DNA of 64,000 nucleotides from Sphingomonas tagetis (lineage in GTDB: Bacteria; Pseudomonadota; Alphaproteobacteria; Sphingomonadales; Sphingomonadaceae): assembly GCF_024211275.1 (NCBI RefSeq), contig NZ_JAMLDX010000017.1, positions 1 through 64,000 on the forward strand. Reading direction: 5' to 3'. A model generated the notes under the pieces. That model ran no database searches, was not told where the DNA came from, and worked only from the letters and a program-made list of their open reading frames with translations. This document shows, piece after piece, positions 26,137 through 38,014 of this stretch; position 1 is the stretch's first letter; every line of letters begins with the position of its first letter. Position numbers and translations under genes: made by a program.

Positions 26137-26547
26137 TCATGCCGCCGCTTCCGGCAGCGCCTCGATCACCACCAGCGCCTGCGCCCAGGGATGATCGTCG
26201 GTCAGCGTCAGATGCATCCTGACGACGTGACCCGCGGGCACCATGCCGTCAAGCCGCGCCTTGGCCCCGCCAGTCAGCGCCAGCGTCGGCGCACCCGACG
26301 GCGCGTTGACCACGCCGATGTCGCGCATGAACACGCCAGCCTTGAATCCGGTCCCGACCGCCTTGGAAAAAGCTTCCTTGGCGGCAAAGCGCTTGGCCAG
26401 CGTCGCAGCATAGTTGAGTGGCCGCCTTTTGGCCTTGGCCAGCTCTAAATCGGTGAACACACGGCGCTCGAACCGCGCCCCGAACCGATCGAGCGAATTC
26501 TGGATCCGCTCGATATTGCAGAGGTCCGAGCCGATCCCGATGATCAC
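26137..26547 (-). CDS. acpS: Holo-[acyl-carrier-protein] synthase
   Basis: The 136-residue enzyme transfers 4'-phosphopantetheine from CoA to ACP. The two magnesium-binding motifs are present: Asp8 in [12 protein letters not shown], and Glu58 in [12 protein letters not shown]. Length fits the family (about 125-140). Its ATGA start overlaps the pdxJ stop, and lepB follows after 24 bases. This pdxJ-acpS-lepB order is common in alphaproteobacteria. Confidence 0.95.
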   Translation of the reverse strand: MIIGIGSDLCNIERIQNSLDRFGARFERRVFTDLELAKAKRRPLNYAATLAKRFAAKEAFSKAVGTGFKAGVFMRDIGVVNAPSGAPTLALTGGAKARLDGMVPAGHVVRMHLTLTDDHPWAQALVVIEALPEAAA

Positions 26548-27272
26548 CGCGCCTCATCCATCAGCGCGCGCATCCGCTTCACCACCGGCCCCAGCCCGTC
26601 GAAGATCGCCTCGCCGATCAGGAAATGCCCGATATTGAGCTCGCGAATCTGCGGGATCGCCGCGATCGGCACGACATTGTCGAAGGTCAGGCCGTGCCCG
26701 GCATGCACCTCGATCCCATTCTTCGCCGCCAGCGCCGCGGCGTCGGCGATGCGGCGCAGCTCGGCCACCTGCGCCTCGCCGTCCAGCTCGCAATAGCGCC
26801 CGGTGTGCAGCTCGACCACTGGCGCGCCCAGCCGCAGCGCCGCCTCGATCTGCGCCGGATCGGGCTCGATGAACAGCGACACGCGGATGTTCGCGCCGCG
26901 CAGCTCGGCACACATCGGCGCCAGCAGATTGTGCTGCCCGGCCGCATCGAGCCCGCCCTCGGTCGTGCGCTCCTCGCGCTTCTCCGGCACGATGCACGCC
27001 GCATGCGGGCGGTGGCGTAGCGCGATGCCGAGCATCTCCTCGGTCGCCGCCATTTCGAGGTTGAGGGGCACCGGCAACTCGCCGGACAGCCGCGCGATAT
27101 CCGCGTCGGTGATGTGCCGCCGGTCCTCGCGCAGATGCGCGGTGATCCCGTCCGCGCCATGCTCAGCCGCCAGCAGCGCCGCCCGCACCGGATCGGGATA
27201 GCCGCTGCCGCGCGCGTTGCGCACGGTCGCGACGTGATCGATGTTCACGCCAAGGCGGAGTTCATTCGTCAC
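26544..27272 (-). CDS. pdxJ: Pyridoxine 5'-phosphate synthase
   Basis: The 242-residue TIM-barrel enzyme joins 1-deoxyxylulose 5-phosphate and 3-amino-2-oxopropyl phosphate to make pyridoxine 5'-phosphate. Family motifs are [14 protein letters not shown] at the N-terminus, [25 protein letters not shown] and, near the end, [11 protein letters not shown] and [13 protein letters not shown]. It overlaps pyrE and acpS by four bases on each side, so translation of the three is likely coupled. Confidence 0.96.
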   Translation of the reverse strand: MTNELRLGVNIDHVATVRNARGSGYPDPVRAALLAAEHGADGITAHLREDRRHITDADIARLSGELPVPLNLEMAATEEMLGIALRHRPHAACIVPEKREERTTEGGLDAAGQHNLLAPMCAELRGANIRVSLFIEPDPAQIEAALRLGAPVVELHTGRYCELDGEAQVAELRRIADAAALAAKNGIEVHAGHGLTFDNVVPIAAIPQIRELNIGHFLIGEAIFDGLGPVVKRMRALMDEAR

Positions 27273-27853
27273 GCTGCCACCCGGCTCCCCGGCTTGATCG
27301 CGGGAATCGCCGCCAGCTCGGGCGGCAGCGAATCGGCCTCATAGCTCGGCACGTCGAGCCGGATCAGCGGGAAGAACGGCACGCCGAGATCGGCGGTCCC
27401 GTTCGAACGATCGACCAGGCTCGCCGCCGCGATCACCTCGCCGCCCGCCTCGGCAATCGCCTTCATCGCCTCGCGCGACGAGAGGCCGGTGGTGACGACG
27501 TCCTCCATCATCAGCACCTGCTGTCCCGGCTCAAGCCGGAAGCCGCGCCGCAGCTCGAAAATGCCCGCAGGCCGCTCGACGAACATCGCGTCGACGTCGA
27601 GCGCGCGCGCCACTTCCTGCCCGGCGATCACCCCGCCCATCGCCGGCGAGACCACCGCGCTGATCCGTGCGCGCAGTTCGGCGGGGATTTTCGCCGCCAC
27701 CGCCGCCGCCAGCCGTCCGGCGCGCGCCGGATTCATCAGCACCCGCGCGCATTGCAGATAGCGCGGGCTGCGCAGCCCGGACGAGAGAATGAAATGGCCT
27801 TCGAGCAGCGCTTCCGCCGCGCGGAATTCGTCCAGAACCTCGTCGTCGGTCAT
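27269..27853 (-). CDS. pyrE: Orotate phosphoribosyltransferase
   Basis: The 194-residue enzyme makes orotidine 5'-phosphate from orotate and PRPP. The PRPP loop is [12 protein letters not shown], with [15 protein letters not shown] near the N-terminus and [15 protein letters not shown] in the core, as in the short PyrE type. Start ATG 27853 is preferred; an upstream in-frame start at 27913 adds 20 non-conserved residues. It heads the minus-strand chain pyrE-pdxJ-acpS-lepB-exporter-maiA-receptor. A GGGAG lies about 15 bases upstream of its ATG. Confidence 0.94.
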   Translation of the reverse strand: MTDDEVLDEFRAAEALLEGHFILSSGLRSPRYLQCARVLMNPARAGRLAAAVAAKIPAELRARISAVVSPAMGGVIAGQEVARALDVDAMFVERPAGIFELRRGFRLEPGQQVLMMEDVVTTGLSSREAMKAIAEAGGEVIAAASLVDRSNGTADLGVPFFPLIRLDVPSYEADSLPPELAAIPAIKPGSRVAA

Positions 27854-27928
27854 CGCGCAATGTGGCTCCCTGTTTGTCCCACCGCATCTAGGCCCGCGCG
27901 AGTCGCCCCGCAACCGGCGCTTATGAAA

Positions 27929-28010
27929 GCCGCACCAGCCCGTTCCCCCACCCGGCCACCCAACGCCAGTATCCTATGGGTGGCCGGGTGGGGGAGCGGG
28001 CTGGTGCGGC
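27929..28010. repeat. 82-bp palindromic repeat, copy 2
   Basis: Arms 27929-27962 and 27977-28010 (34 bases each) are inverted copies with one mismatch around the loop ACGCCAGTATCCTA. The arms match those at 2131-2210 and 48762-48846. The element fills the middle of the 303-base divergent gap between pyrE and the cox operon; the rest of that gap holds the putative cox promoter and leader. Confidence 0.9.
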
Positions 28011-28038
28011 ACCTATACCAAAAAGAACCCGGACAAGC

Positions 28039-28066
28039 TTGAGACACGCGATCTTGCTGCTATAGG
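28039..28066 (+). promoter_or_regulatory. Putative sigma-70-type promoter of the cox operon
   Basis: TTGAGA (28039-28044) and TATAGG (28061-28066) are separated by 16 bases, a plausible -35/-10 pair. It would give a leader of about 85 bases before coxB. It lies immediately downstream of palindromic repeat copy 2. The match to consensus is good but not exclusive. Confidence 0.45.
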
Positions 28067-28156
28067 CGGCGTCCAACGGGCAAATTGCGCCCGCGCGACC
28101 GGAGACCCGGCGCCCCCCGCACGTCATGGCAACATGAATGGGGTGAAGTTGGAAAC

Positions 28157-30998
<2,842 letters not shown>

Positions 30999-31021
30999 GC
31001 CGGCTCAACGCTGAAACCGAG

Positions 31022-31050
31022 ACGCCCCGGGGGAAACTCCGGGGCGTTTT
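31022..31050 (+). terminator. Rho-independent terminator after coxA
   Basis: ACGCCCCGG (31022-31030) pairs perfectly with CCGGGGCGT (31039-31047) around an eight-base loop and is followed by TTTT. It lies 23 bases after the coxA stop. It may attenuate rather than end transcription, because the downstream genes are also for oxidase biogenesis. Confidence 0.7.
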
Positions 31051-31106
31051 CGTTTCGCCGCGCCGCCCTTCCCCCGCGCGTCAACCCGGCCTATAGGCGC
31101 GGCGCA

Positions 31107-32015
31107 ATGTCCGTCGCCAACCACAGCCTGATCCTGCCCGCCGACTGGCGCGACTTCCTCGCGCTGACCAAGCCGCGCGTGATGACGCTCGTCGTGTTCA
31201 CCGGGCTGTGCGGCCTGCTCGCCGCGCCGGTGCCGATCCACCCGGTGCTGGGCTTCACCGCGATCCTGTGCATCGCCCTGGGCGCGGGCGCGGCGGCGAC
31301 GCTCAACCAATGGTATGAGGCGGACCTCGACGCCAAGATGAAGCGCACCGCCAGCCGGCCGCTCCCCGCCGGGCGCATGGACAAGCAGTCCGCGCTGCAT
31401 TTCGGCGTCGGCGTCGGCGCGCTGTCGGTGATCCTGATGGGGCTCGCGGTCAATTACGCCGCGGCCGCGATCCTGCTCGTCTCGATCCTGTTCTACGTCC
31501 TCATCTACACCGTCTGGCTCAAGCGCCGCACCCCGCAGAACATCGTCATCGGCGGCGCGGCCGGCGCCTTTCCGCCGCTGATCGGCTGGGCCGCGGCGAC
31601 CGGCGACGTCGCAATGCTGCCGTTCCTGCTGTTCATGCTGATCTTTCTGTGGACGCCGCCGCATTTCTGGGCGCTCGCGCTGTTCGTGAAGACCGATTAC
31701 GCCAATGCCGGGGTGCCGATGCTGCCCGTGGTCGCGGGCGAGAAGAACACGCGCATCCAGATTGGCCTCTACACGATACCGATGGCGATCGCCGCAATCG
31801 CGCCCTGGCCGCTCGGCCTGACCGGCGCGCTCTATGGCGTCACCGCGAGCGTCCTGACATTGGTCTTCGCCGCGCTGGTGCTGCAGGTGGCGACGCGCAT
31901 GGCGGGCAATGACGACGCGATGAAGCCTGAGAAACGGCTGTTCGCCTTCTCGATACTCTATCTGTTCATCCTGTTCGGCGCGGTGGCCGCCGACCGCTGG
32001 ATCGCAACCGCATGA
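31107..32015 (+). CDS. ctaB: Heme O synthase (protoheme IX farnesyltransferase)
   Basis: The 302-residue UbiA-family enzyme adds the farnesyl group to heme B on the way to heme A. The first Asp motif is [20 protein letters not shown], with [20 protein letters not shown] and the second Asp-bearing loop near [17 protein letters not shown]. Seven to nine membrane helices are evident. A TATAGGC box ends nine bases before ATG 31107, so the gene may have its own, almost leaderless promoter after the coxA terminator. It overlaps coxF by four bases. Confidence 0.94.
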   Translation: MSVANHSLILPADWRDFLALTKPRVMTLVVFTGLCGLLAAPVPIHPVLGFTAILCIALGAGAAATLNQWYEADLDAKMKRTASRPLPAGRMDKQSALHFGVGVGALSVILMGLAVNYAAAAILLVSILFYVLIYTVWLKRRTPQNIVIGGAAGAFPPLIGWAAATGDVAMLPFLLFMLIFLWTPPHFWALALFVKTDYANAGVPMLPVVAGEKNTRIQIGLYTIPMAIAAIAPWPLGLTGALYGVTASVLTLVFAALVLQVATRMAGNDDAMKPEKRLFAFSILYLFILFGAVAADRWIATA

Positions 32016-32158
32016 CCCCTGAAGAACAAGACCTCGTCCGCGCCCGGCAAAAGTCGCGCGCGCGCATCATGGCGCTGCTGCTGCTCGCCTTCGTGATTCT
32101 GGTCTTCGCGATCAGCATCGTGAAGATCCAGTCCGGTATGCCCCTGCGCGCGACATGA
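32012..32158 (+). CDS. coxF: CoxF-like small membrane protein (48 aa)
   Basis: The ORF starts at ATG 32012 within the ctaB stop (ATGA). It encodes a charged head ([17 protein letters not shown]), one membrane helix ([18 protein letters not shown]) and a short tail. Alphaproteobacterial cox operons carry a small single-helix protein at just this position, between ctaB and ctaG, often annotated CoxF. Its role in oxidase assembly is presumed. The assignment rests on position, size and topology rather than on conserved residues. Confidence 0.7.
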   Translation: MTPEEQDLVRARQKSRARIMALLLLAFVILVFAISIVKIQSGMPLRAT

Positions 32159-32186
32159 GCGCGCGTAACACAACGGCGCGCGCGAC

Positions 32187-32726
32187 ATGATCGACCGCAA
32201 GACCCGCACTGCACTGCTCGCCGTGCTCGGCGTGTGCACCATGACCGGCGTCGCCTTCGCCAGCGTGCCGCTTTACCGCCTGTTCTGCCAGGTCACCGGC
32301 TTTGGCGGCACCACGATGCGCGCCGACGCCGCGCCCGGTGCGATCGACGGCAAGGTCACCGTCGCGTTCGACGCCAATGTCAGCCCGAAGCTGACCTGGC
32401 AGTTCAAGCCTGAGGTCGCGTCGGACACCATCTCGATCGGTGCGCGCGACATGGCCTTCTACACCGCGACCAACACCGGCACCGTGCCGATCACTGGCAC
32501 CGCGACCTACAATGTCACGCCCGAGGCGGCGGGCAAGTATTTCAGCAAGATCCAGTGCTTCTGCTTCACCGAGCAGACGCTCAAGCCCGGCGAGACCATC
32601 CGCATGCCGGTGATCTATTTCGTCGATCCCAGGATCATGACCGACCCCGACACCAGGGACGTCGAGAAGATCACGCTGTCCTACACCTTCTATCCGGTCG
32701 ATCCGGCGAAGAAGAAGACCAGCTGA
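32187..32726 (+). CDS. ctaG: Cytochrome c oxidase assembly protein CtaG/Cox11
   Basis: The 179-residue protein is anchored by one N-terminal helix (ALLAVLGVCTMTGVAFASV) followed by PLYRLFCQVTGFGGTT, the conserved juxtamembrane motif. The periplasmic domain has the copper-binding pair Cys124 and Cys126 in KIQCFCFTEQ and the conserved MPVIYFVDP. It delivers copper to the CuB site of subunit I. It lies in the canonical order ctaB-coxF-ctaG-coxC. Confidence 0.96.
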   Translation: MIDRKTRTALLAVLGVCTMTGVAFASVPLYRLFCQVTGFGGTTMRADAAPGAIDGKVTVAFDANVSPKLTWQFKPEVASDTISIGARDMAFYTATNTGTVPITGTATYNVTPEAAGKYFSKIQCFCFTEQTLKPGETIRMPVIYFVDPRIMTDPDTRDVEKITLSYTFYPVDPAKKKTS

Positions 32727-32821
32727 GCCGGGGGCGTCGCACCCCGCATCTCACCATTGCACACGCCCACCTCACCGCTTAAGGCGGCGTTGAATCACGC
32801 CTAAACGAACAGGGACGGACG

Positions 32822-33727
32822 ATGGCAGGCGCCAAGAACCACGATTACCATATTCTCCCGCCCAGCCCGTGGCCTCTGGTCACCTCGCTGGCTGCGCTGT
32901 GGCTCGCGGCCGGTGGCCTGATGTACATGAAGGAGCATCCGCAGGGGACGTGGGTGCTGCTCTCGGGCCTCGCCGCCACGCTGTTCTGCATGGCCTCGTG
33001 GTGGGTTCAGGTGATCAAGGAAGCGCATGCCGGCGATCACACGCCGGTCGTCCAGCTTCACCTGCGCTACGGCATGATCCTGTTCATCGCTTCCGAAGTG
33101 ATGTTCTTCGTCGGCTGGTTCTGGGCGTGGTTCGACTTCGCGCTGTTCCCGGTCGCACTGCAGGTCAGCGGCGAGCATGCCAGCGTCGTCGAGATCGTGC
33201 AGGGCATGGTCGCGACCTTCCCGCCCAAGGGCATGGAAGTGCTGAACGCGTTCGAGCTCCCGCTGCTCAACACCTTCATCCTGCTGCTCTCGGGCACCAC
33301 CGTCACCTGGGCGCATCATGGCCTGATCCACAACCAGCGCGGCGGCCAGCTCAAGGGGCTGTGGGGCGCGCTCGGCGTCGGCGAGAACGACGTGGTCAAG
33401 AAGGGCCTGTGGCTGACGATCATCCTCGGCCTGCTCTTCTCGAGCATCCAGGCCTACGAGTACGCCCATGCGCCGTTCGTGTTCGGCAAGTCGAACTATT
33501 CCTCGGCCTTCTACATGGCGACCGGCTTCCACGGCTTCCATGTGCTGGTCGGCACCATCTTCCTGATGGTCAACCTGCTGCGCGCCTATAAGGGCGACTT
33601 CACCCCGCGCCAGCATTTCGGCTTCGAGGCAGCCGCCTGGTACTGGCATTTCGTCGACGTGGTGTGGCTGTTCCTGTTCGTCGTGGTCTATGTCTGGGGC
33701 AGCGCAGGCGCGCCGGTCCACGGCTGA
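32822..33727 (+). CDS. coxC: Cytochrome c oxidase subunit III
   Basis: The 301-residue subunit has seven membrane helices. Typical features are NHDYHILPPSPWPL at the N-terminus, GMILFIASEVMFFVGWFWAWF, TVTWAHHGLI, FHGFHVLVGTIFL and AAWYWHFVDVVWLFLFVVVY at the end. It stabilises the catalytic core. It is separated from ctaG by 95 bases with no obvious gene. Confidence 0.96.
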   Translation: MAGAKNHDYHILPPSPWPLVTSLAALWLAAGGLMYMKEHPQGTWVLLSGLAATLFCMASWWVQVIKEAHAGDHTPVVQLHLRYGMILFIASEVMFFVGWFWAWFDFALFPVALQVSGEHASVVEIVQGMVATFPPKGMEVLNAFELPLLNTFILLLSGTTVTWAHHGLIHNQRGGQLKGLWGALGVGENDVVKKGLWLTIILGLLFSSIQAYEYAHAPFVFGKSNYSSAFYMATGFHGFHVLVGTIFLMVNLLRAYKGDFTPRQHFGFEAAAWYWHFVDVVWLFLFVVVYVWGSAGAPVHG

Positions 33728-33734
33728 TGGCCCG

Positions 33735-34109
33735 ATGAGCGAGGCTGAGCCTCACATCATCGATTCGGCTTTCAAGGGGGCGTGTCCGCGTTGCGGCGCG
33801 CCCTCTCTGTTTGCCGGCTGGATCAAGTTCGCCGAGCGCTGCCGAGGCTGCGGGCTTGACTACGCCGCGTTCAACGTCGGTGACGGCCCCGCGGCGTTCC
33901 TCACGCTGATCGTCGGCACGATCATCACCGTGCTGTCGATCTGGGTCGAGCTGGCGTTCAGCCCGCCAGTTTGGCTGCACCTGCTGCTGTGGATCCCGCT
34001 GACCATCCTCCTCGTTGTCTTCTCGCTGCGCTGGGCCAAGGGCGCGCTGCTGGCGCTCGAATACCGCAACGCCGCGCGCGAAGGCCGTTTGAAGGAGCCA
34101 AAGCCATGA
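33735..34109 (+). CDS. DUF983 zinc-ribbon membrane protein
   Basis: The 124-residue protein has an N-terminal CPRCG...CRGCG zinc ribbon (about 18-45) and two membrane helices (FLTLIVGTIITVLSIWVELAF, LHLLLWIPLTILLVVFSL). DUF983 proteins sit in alphaproteobacterial cox operons and are thought to help oxidase biogenesis, though the mechanism is not known. It starts seven bases after coxC and overlaps surf1 by four bases. Confidence 0.88.
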   Translation: MSEAEPHIIDSAFKGACPRCGAPSLFAGWIKFAERCRGCGLDYAAFNVGDGPAAFLTLIVGTIITVLSIWVELAFSPPVWLHLLLWIPLTILLVVFSLRWAKGALLALEYRNAAREGRLKEPKP

Positions 34110-34747
34110 AGCTCCCCGTCATCCCCACCCTCATCGTCGGCCTCGCCGTCGCCGCGATGATCGGTCTCGGCATCTGGCAGCTCGACCGCCGCGCCGAGAA
34201 AGAGGCGGCGATCGCCAGCTATGGCGGCAACAGCGCGCTTCCGGTGATGGCCTTCCCGCGCCCGCCGGTCGGCGACGAGCATCTCTTCCGCCGCGCCACC
34301 GCCATGTGCCTCACCGTCACCGGCTGGAGCGAGCAAGCCGGCCGCGCCGAAAACGGCGCCAAGGGCTGGCGTCACATCGCCGACTGCCGCACCGGGGTAG
34401 AGGCGCTGACCGTCAAGTTCGACATGGGCGTCAGCACAGCGCCGGGATCGACCCCGGTGTGGAAGGGCGGCGAGGTCACCGGCAGCATCACCCATGCTCC
34501 CGATTCGACGCCGTTGCTCGCCGGCCTGTTCGGCAAGCGCGGCCCGCGTGCGCTGATGCTGGTCGCCGACGATCCTGCCCCCGGACTCGCTGCCAGTGCC
34601 CGCCCGGACCCGTCGAGCGTCCCCAACAACCACCTTGCCTATGCCGTGCAATGGTTCCTGTTCGCCGCCGCCGCCGCCGTGATCTATTTCCTCGCGCTGC
34701 GCTGGCGCGAGAAGCGGGCCACGCCGCCGCCAGCCGACCCCTCCTAA
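34106..34747 (+). CDS. SURF1-family oxidase assembly protein
   Basis: The 213-residue protein has the SURF1 layout: an N-terminal helix (TLIVGLAVAAMIGLGIWQLDRR), a periplasmic domain and a C-terminal helix after NNHLAYAVQWFLFAAAAAVIYF. The LGIWQLDRRAEKEA and NNHLAYAVQWF motifs are diagnostic. SURF1 helps insert or retain heme a in subunit I. GAAGGAG lies eight bases before ATG 34106, which overlaps the DUF983 stop. The domain is somewhat shorter than in longer family members. Confidence 0.9.
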   Translation: MKLPVIPTLIVGLAVAAMIGLGIWQLDRRAEKEAAIASYGGNSALPVMAFPRPPVGDEHLFRRATAMCLTVTGWSEQAGRAENGAKGWRHIADCRTGVEALTVKFDMGVSTAPGSTPVWKGGEVTGSITHAPDSTPLLAGLFGKRGPRALMLVADDPAPGLAASARPDPSSVPNNHLAYAVQWFLFAAAAAVIYFLALRWREKRATPPPADPS

Positions 34748-34796
34748 AGCCACGCTATCTTGCCCCACCGCGAGCGCGCGGCTAACCGCCAAGCCC

Positions 34797-36194
34797 ATGC
34801 GCTACCAGAGCACGCGCGGCACCGCGCCCGAACTCGATTTCCGTGACGTCACGCTCGCCGGGCTGGCGAAGGACGGCGGCCTCTATGTCCCGGTCGAATG
34901 GCCGAGCCTGTCCGACGCCGAGATCGCGGGCCTCGCCGGCCTGTCCTATGTCGAGACCGCCGTGCGCGTGATGGCGCCGTTCACCGCCGGCAGCCTCGAC
35001 GAAGCCGAACTGCGCGAGCTCTGCACCCAGGCCTATGGCCGCTTCAGCCACGACGCGGTCACCCCGCTCGTCCAGCTCGACCACCGCCACTTCCTGCTCG
35101 AGCTGTTTCACGGCCCCACGCTCGCCTTCAAGGACGTCGCGCTCCAGCTGCTCGGTCTGTTCTTCGAACGCTTCCTCAAGGGCACCGACCAGCACCTCAC
35201 CATCGTCGGCGCGACCAGCGGCGACACCGGCTCGGCGGCGATCGACGCGGTCGCGGGGCGCGAGGGCATCGACATCTTCATGCTGCACCCCAACAAGCGG
35301 GTGAGCGACGTCCAGCGCCGTCAGATGACCACCGTGCTCGCCCCCAACGTCCACAACATCGCGATCGAAGGCAGCTTCGACGACGCGCAGGCGATGGTGA
35401 AGGCGATGTTCAACGACGCCGGCTTCGCCTCGCGCTTTCAGGTGACCGCGGTCAATTCGATCAACTGGGCGCGGCTGATGGCGCAGGTCGTCTATTATTT
35501 CTATGCCGCCGTCCGCCTCGGCGCGCCCGCCCGGCAAGTCGCGTTCAGCGTGCCCACCGGCAATTTCGGCGACGTGTTCGCGGGCTATGTCGCGGCGAAG
35601 ATGGGGCTGCCGGTGGCTAAGCTTGTCGTCGCCACCAACGTCAACGACATCCTTCACCGCGCGCTCTCGTCGGGCGACTATTCGACCGGCACCGTCACGC
35701 CCACTGCGGCGCCGAGCATGGACATCCAGGTCAGCTCGAATTTCGAGCGGCTGCTGTTCGACCTCGCCAATCGCGACGGCGCCGCGCTCGCCGAGCAGAT
35801 GCGCGGCTTTGAATCGAGCAAGGCGATGCGCCTCACCAACGCGCAGCAACAGGGCGCCGCCGCCTTGTTCGCCAGCGACCGCGTCGAGCCCGACGAAATG
35901 TCGCAGGCGATGGCCTGGGCCGCGAGCCGCGCCGACGAGATCCTCGACCCGCACACTGCGATCGGCCTCGCCGCCGCGCGCCGCGCGCCAATCGCCGCCG
36001 ATATCCCGATCGTCACGCTCGCCACCGCGCACCCCGCCAAGTTCGGCGACGCGGTCGAGCGCGCCACCGGCCTGCGCCCGACCTTGCCCGGCCGCATCGG
36101 CGACCTGTTCGACCGCGAGGAGCGTTACGACATCCTTCCTGCGACGTTCGACGCGGTCACGGCCTATATCGCCGAGCGCGCCAAGCCGCGCTAA
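34797..36194 (+). CDS. thrC: Threonine synthase
   Basis: The 465-residue PLP enzyme converts O-phosphohomoserine to threonine. It opens with MRYQSTRGTAPELDFRDV, as in the long (yeast/E. coli) type. The PLP lysine is Lys112 in TLAFKDVALQ, and GATSGDTGSAAID is the phosphate-binding loop. ATG 34797 follows surf1 by 49 bases. Position after the cox operon is common in sphingomonads and has no evident functional meaning. Confidence 0.96.
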   Translation: MRYQSTRGTAPELDFRDVTLAGLAKDGGLYVPVEWPSLSDAEIAGLAGLSYVETAVRVMAPFTAGSLDEAELRELCTQAYGRFSHDAVTPLVQLDHRHFLLELFHGPTLAFKDVALQLLGLFFERFLKGTDQHLTIVGATSGDTGSAAIDAVAGREGIDIFMLHPNKRVSDVQRRQMTTVLAPNVHNIAIEGSFDDAQAMVKAMFNDAGFASRFQVTAVNSINWARLMAQVVYYFYAAVRLGAPARQVAFSVPTGNFGDVFAGYVAAKMGLPVAKLVVATNVNDILHRALSSGDYSTGTVTPTAAPSMDIQVSSNFERLLFDLANRDGAALAEQMRGFESSKAMRLTNAQQQGAAALFASDRVEPDEMSQAMAWAASRADEILDPHTAIGLAAARRAPIAADIPIVTLATAHPAKFGDAVERATGLRPTLPGRIGDLFDREERYDILPATFDAVTAYIAERAKPR

Positions 36195-36203
36195 GGCGGC
36201 CCC

Positions 36204-37073
36204 ATGGATCTGATCACCCTCACCGGCGAACCCTGGGCCGATTACGGCCTGGTCGACAGCGGCAACGGCCGCAAGCTTGAACGCTATGGCGATTATCGCT
36301 TCATCCGCCCCGAGCTTCAGGCGATGTGGGCGCCCGCCTCCGACGACTGGGACGCGCATGGCGAATTCACCCCGGCCCCCGACGACGAGGGTGGCGGCCG
36401 CTGGGTCTTCACCAAGCCCGTCCCGCGCGAAGGCTGGCCGCTCGCTTGGAACGAGGCGCGCTTCACCGCGCAGACCACGCCCTTCCGCCATCTTGGCTTC
36501 TTCCCCGACATGGCGCCGGTGTGGAGCTGGATGCGCGAACAAACCGCAGGCGTCGAATCGCCCACCGTCATGAACCTGTTCGGCTATACCGGCGTCGGCA
36601 CGCTGGCGATGGCCGCATCGGGCGCGCAGATGGTGCATGTCGATGCCTCGAAAAAATCGGTCGAGGCGGCCAAGGGCAACGCCGCGCTGTCCAACATGAC
36701 CGACAAGCCGATCCGCTGGATCGTCGACGACGCCGGGAAGTTCGTCGCCCGCGAAGTCCGCCGCGGCCGCCGCTATGACGGCATCCTGCTCGATCCCCCC
36801 AAATATGGCCGCGGCCCGACCGGCGAAGTATGGCAGCTCGAACAGGACCTGCCCGGCCTGATCGCCGATTGCCGCCAGCTGCTCGACGCCGACTCGCGCT
36901 TTCTGTTTTTGACGGTCTACGCAATTCGCATGTCCGCGCTCGCGATCGGCGAGTTGCTCAACCAGCATTTCGCGGATCTTGGCGGCAAGATCGAATGCGG
37001 CGAACTCGCGGTGCGCGAGGAAGCACGAGGGCTGCTGCTGCCCACCGCGATCTTTGCGCGGTGGAGTCGATGA
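36204..37073 (+). CDS. Class I SAM-dependent rRNA methyltransferase (RlmI/RlmK-like)
   Basis: The 289-residue enzyme has a SAM-binding fold: NLFGYTGVGTLAMAASGA (motif I), HVDASKKSVEAAKGNAALS (motif II) and the catalytic ILLDPPKYGRG (DPPK) typical of the RlmI/RlmK/L group acting on 23S rRNA. There is no N-terminal PUA domain, so it is shorter than RlmI. The exact target is unknown. It starts nine bases after thrC and ends against the convergent 97-residue gene with no gap. Confidence 0.87.
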   Translation: MDLITLTGEPWADYGLVDSGNGRKLERYGDYRFIRPELQAMWAPASDDWDAHGEFTPAPDDEGGGRWVFTKPVPREGWPLAWNEARFTAQTTPFRHLGFFPDMAPVWSWMREQTAGVESPTVMNLFGYTGVGTLAMAASGAQMVHVDASKKSVEAAKGNAALSNMTDKPIRWIVDDAGKFVAREVRRGRRYDGILLDPPKYGRGPTGEVWQLEQDLPGLIADCRQLLDADSRFLFLTVYAIRMSALAIGELLNQHFADLGGKIECGELAVREEARGLLLPTAIFARWSR

Positions 37074-37367
37074 CTACCGCCGTTTCTTCCACTGTCGTGC
37101 AGCATCCCTGAGAACGACAGCCAAGATTACGGTCCAAATCGCCGCAAACCAGCCGGCGGCGATTATGCTCCAGCCAAGCCACAACCAGCCGCGCGAAAAT
37201 CCGAACATGTCGGAAGCGATCAACGGAATGAGCGGCACAACGGAAACAAGAAAGCCGATAGCTTTCGCGTCCCGATATGCTGCCAATCCTCTAAATCCGT
37301 GACTGCTCAGGCCTTGGCGCGCTAGCGCGCGCCATCTCTGATACCAGTCCCGCAGCCGGGAGATCAT
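37074..37367 (-). CDS. Unknown two-helix membrane protein after ccmB (97 aa)
   Basis: The protein begins MISRLRDWYQRWRALARQG and has two membrane helices (AIGFLVSVVPLIPLIASDMF; WLWLGWSIIAAGWFAAIWTVILAVVL) with a basic C-terminus (RQWKKRR). I recognise no family. Its ATG lies two bases after the ccmB stop, so it is almost certainly cotranscribed. Its 3' half is more AT-rich than its neighbours. CcmC, often the next gene after ccmB, is not here; this protein is too short to be CcmC and lacks its WWD motif. Confidence 0.7.
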   Translation of the reverse strand: MISRLRDWYQRWRALARQGLSSHGFRGLAAYRDAKAIGFLVSVVPLIPLIASDMFGFSRGWLWLGWSIIAAGWFAAIWTVILAVVLRDAARQWKKRR

Positions 37368-37369
37368 CG

Positions 37370-38014
37370 CTAACCCCGCCCCATCCGCATCGCCGCGCCC
37401 GCCACGAACGGGCACCCCGCCACCAGCAGCAGGCTCACCGCCCCCAGCAGCTTGAGCGCCGAAGCATCGCCCCCCATCGCCCCCGCGCCGAAGATCAGCA
37501 GTGGCACGGCGAAGGGAAGCATCACCAGCCCCGCCACCGCGCCCGCACCGCGCAGCCCGGCGGTCAGCGCCGCTGTCGCGACGCCCAACGCCGCCAGCCC
37601 CGGCGTGCCTATGAGCAGGCTCAGCCCCGCCGCCAGCGCCTGTTCCAGCGACAGGCCGAGCAACCCGCTCGCCACCGTCACCGCCAGCAACAGGCTCGGC
37701 GCGAAGCCCAGCCAGTGGCCGACGATCTTCGCCGCCGCCACGCTCGCGTCGCCAAACCCGCGCACCGCCAGCTGGTCGAGCACGCCATTCTCCAGATCCG
37801 GCCCCACCAGCCGCTCGACCGGCAGCAATGCCGCCAGCAACGCCGCCGCCCAGATCACCCCGCCGCCGATCCGCGCCAGCAATTTCGGCTCCGGCCCGAT
37901 CGCGAAGGGAAACAGGATTGCCACCAGCAGGAAGAAGGCGACCGGCAGCGTCAGGCCACCAGCGGCCCACGCCCGCCGCAGCTCGCGCCACACCAGCGAG
38001 GCAAAGCCGCTCAT
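37370..38014 (-). CDS. ccmB: Heme exporter membrane subunit CcmB
   Basis: The 214-residue protein has six hydrophobic helices. It shows CcmB features near WRELRRAWAAGG, LLPVERLVGPDLENGVLDQL and PLLIFGAGAM. With CcmA it forms the ABC module that releases heme-loaded CcmE during c-type cytochrome maturation. ATG 38014 overlaps the ccmA stop by four bases. The rest of the ccm set is not in the window. Confidence 0.93.
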   Translation of the reverse strand: MSGFASLVWRELRRAWAAGGLTLPVAFFLLVAILFPFAIGPEPKLLARIGGGVIWAAALLAALLPVERLVGPDLENGVLDQLAVRGFGDASVAAAKIVGHWLGFAPSLLLAVTVASGLLGLSLEQALAAGLSLLIGTPGLAALGVATAALTAGLRGAGAVAGLVMLPFAVPLLIFGAGAMGGDASALKLLGAVSLLLVAGCPFVAGAAMRMGRG

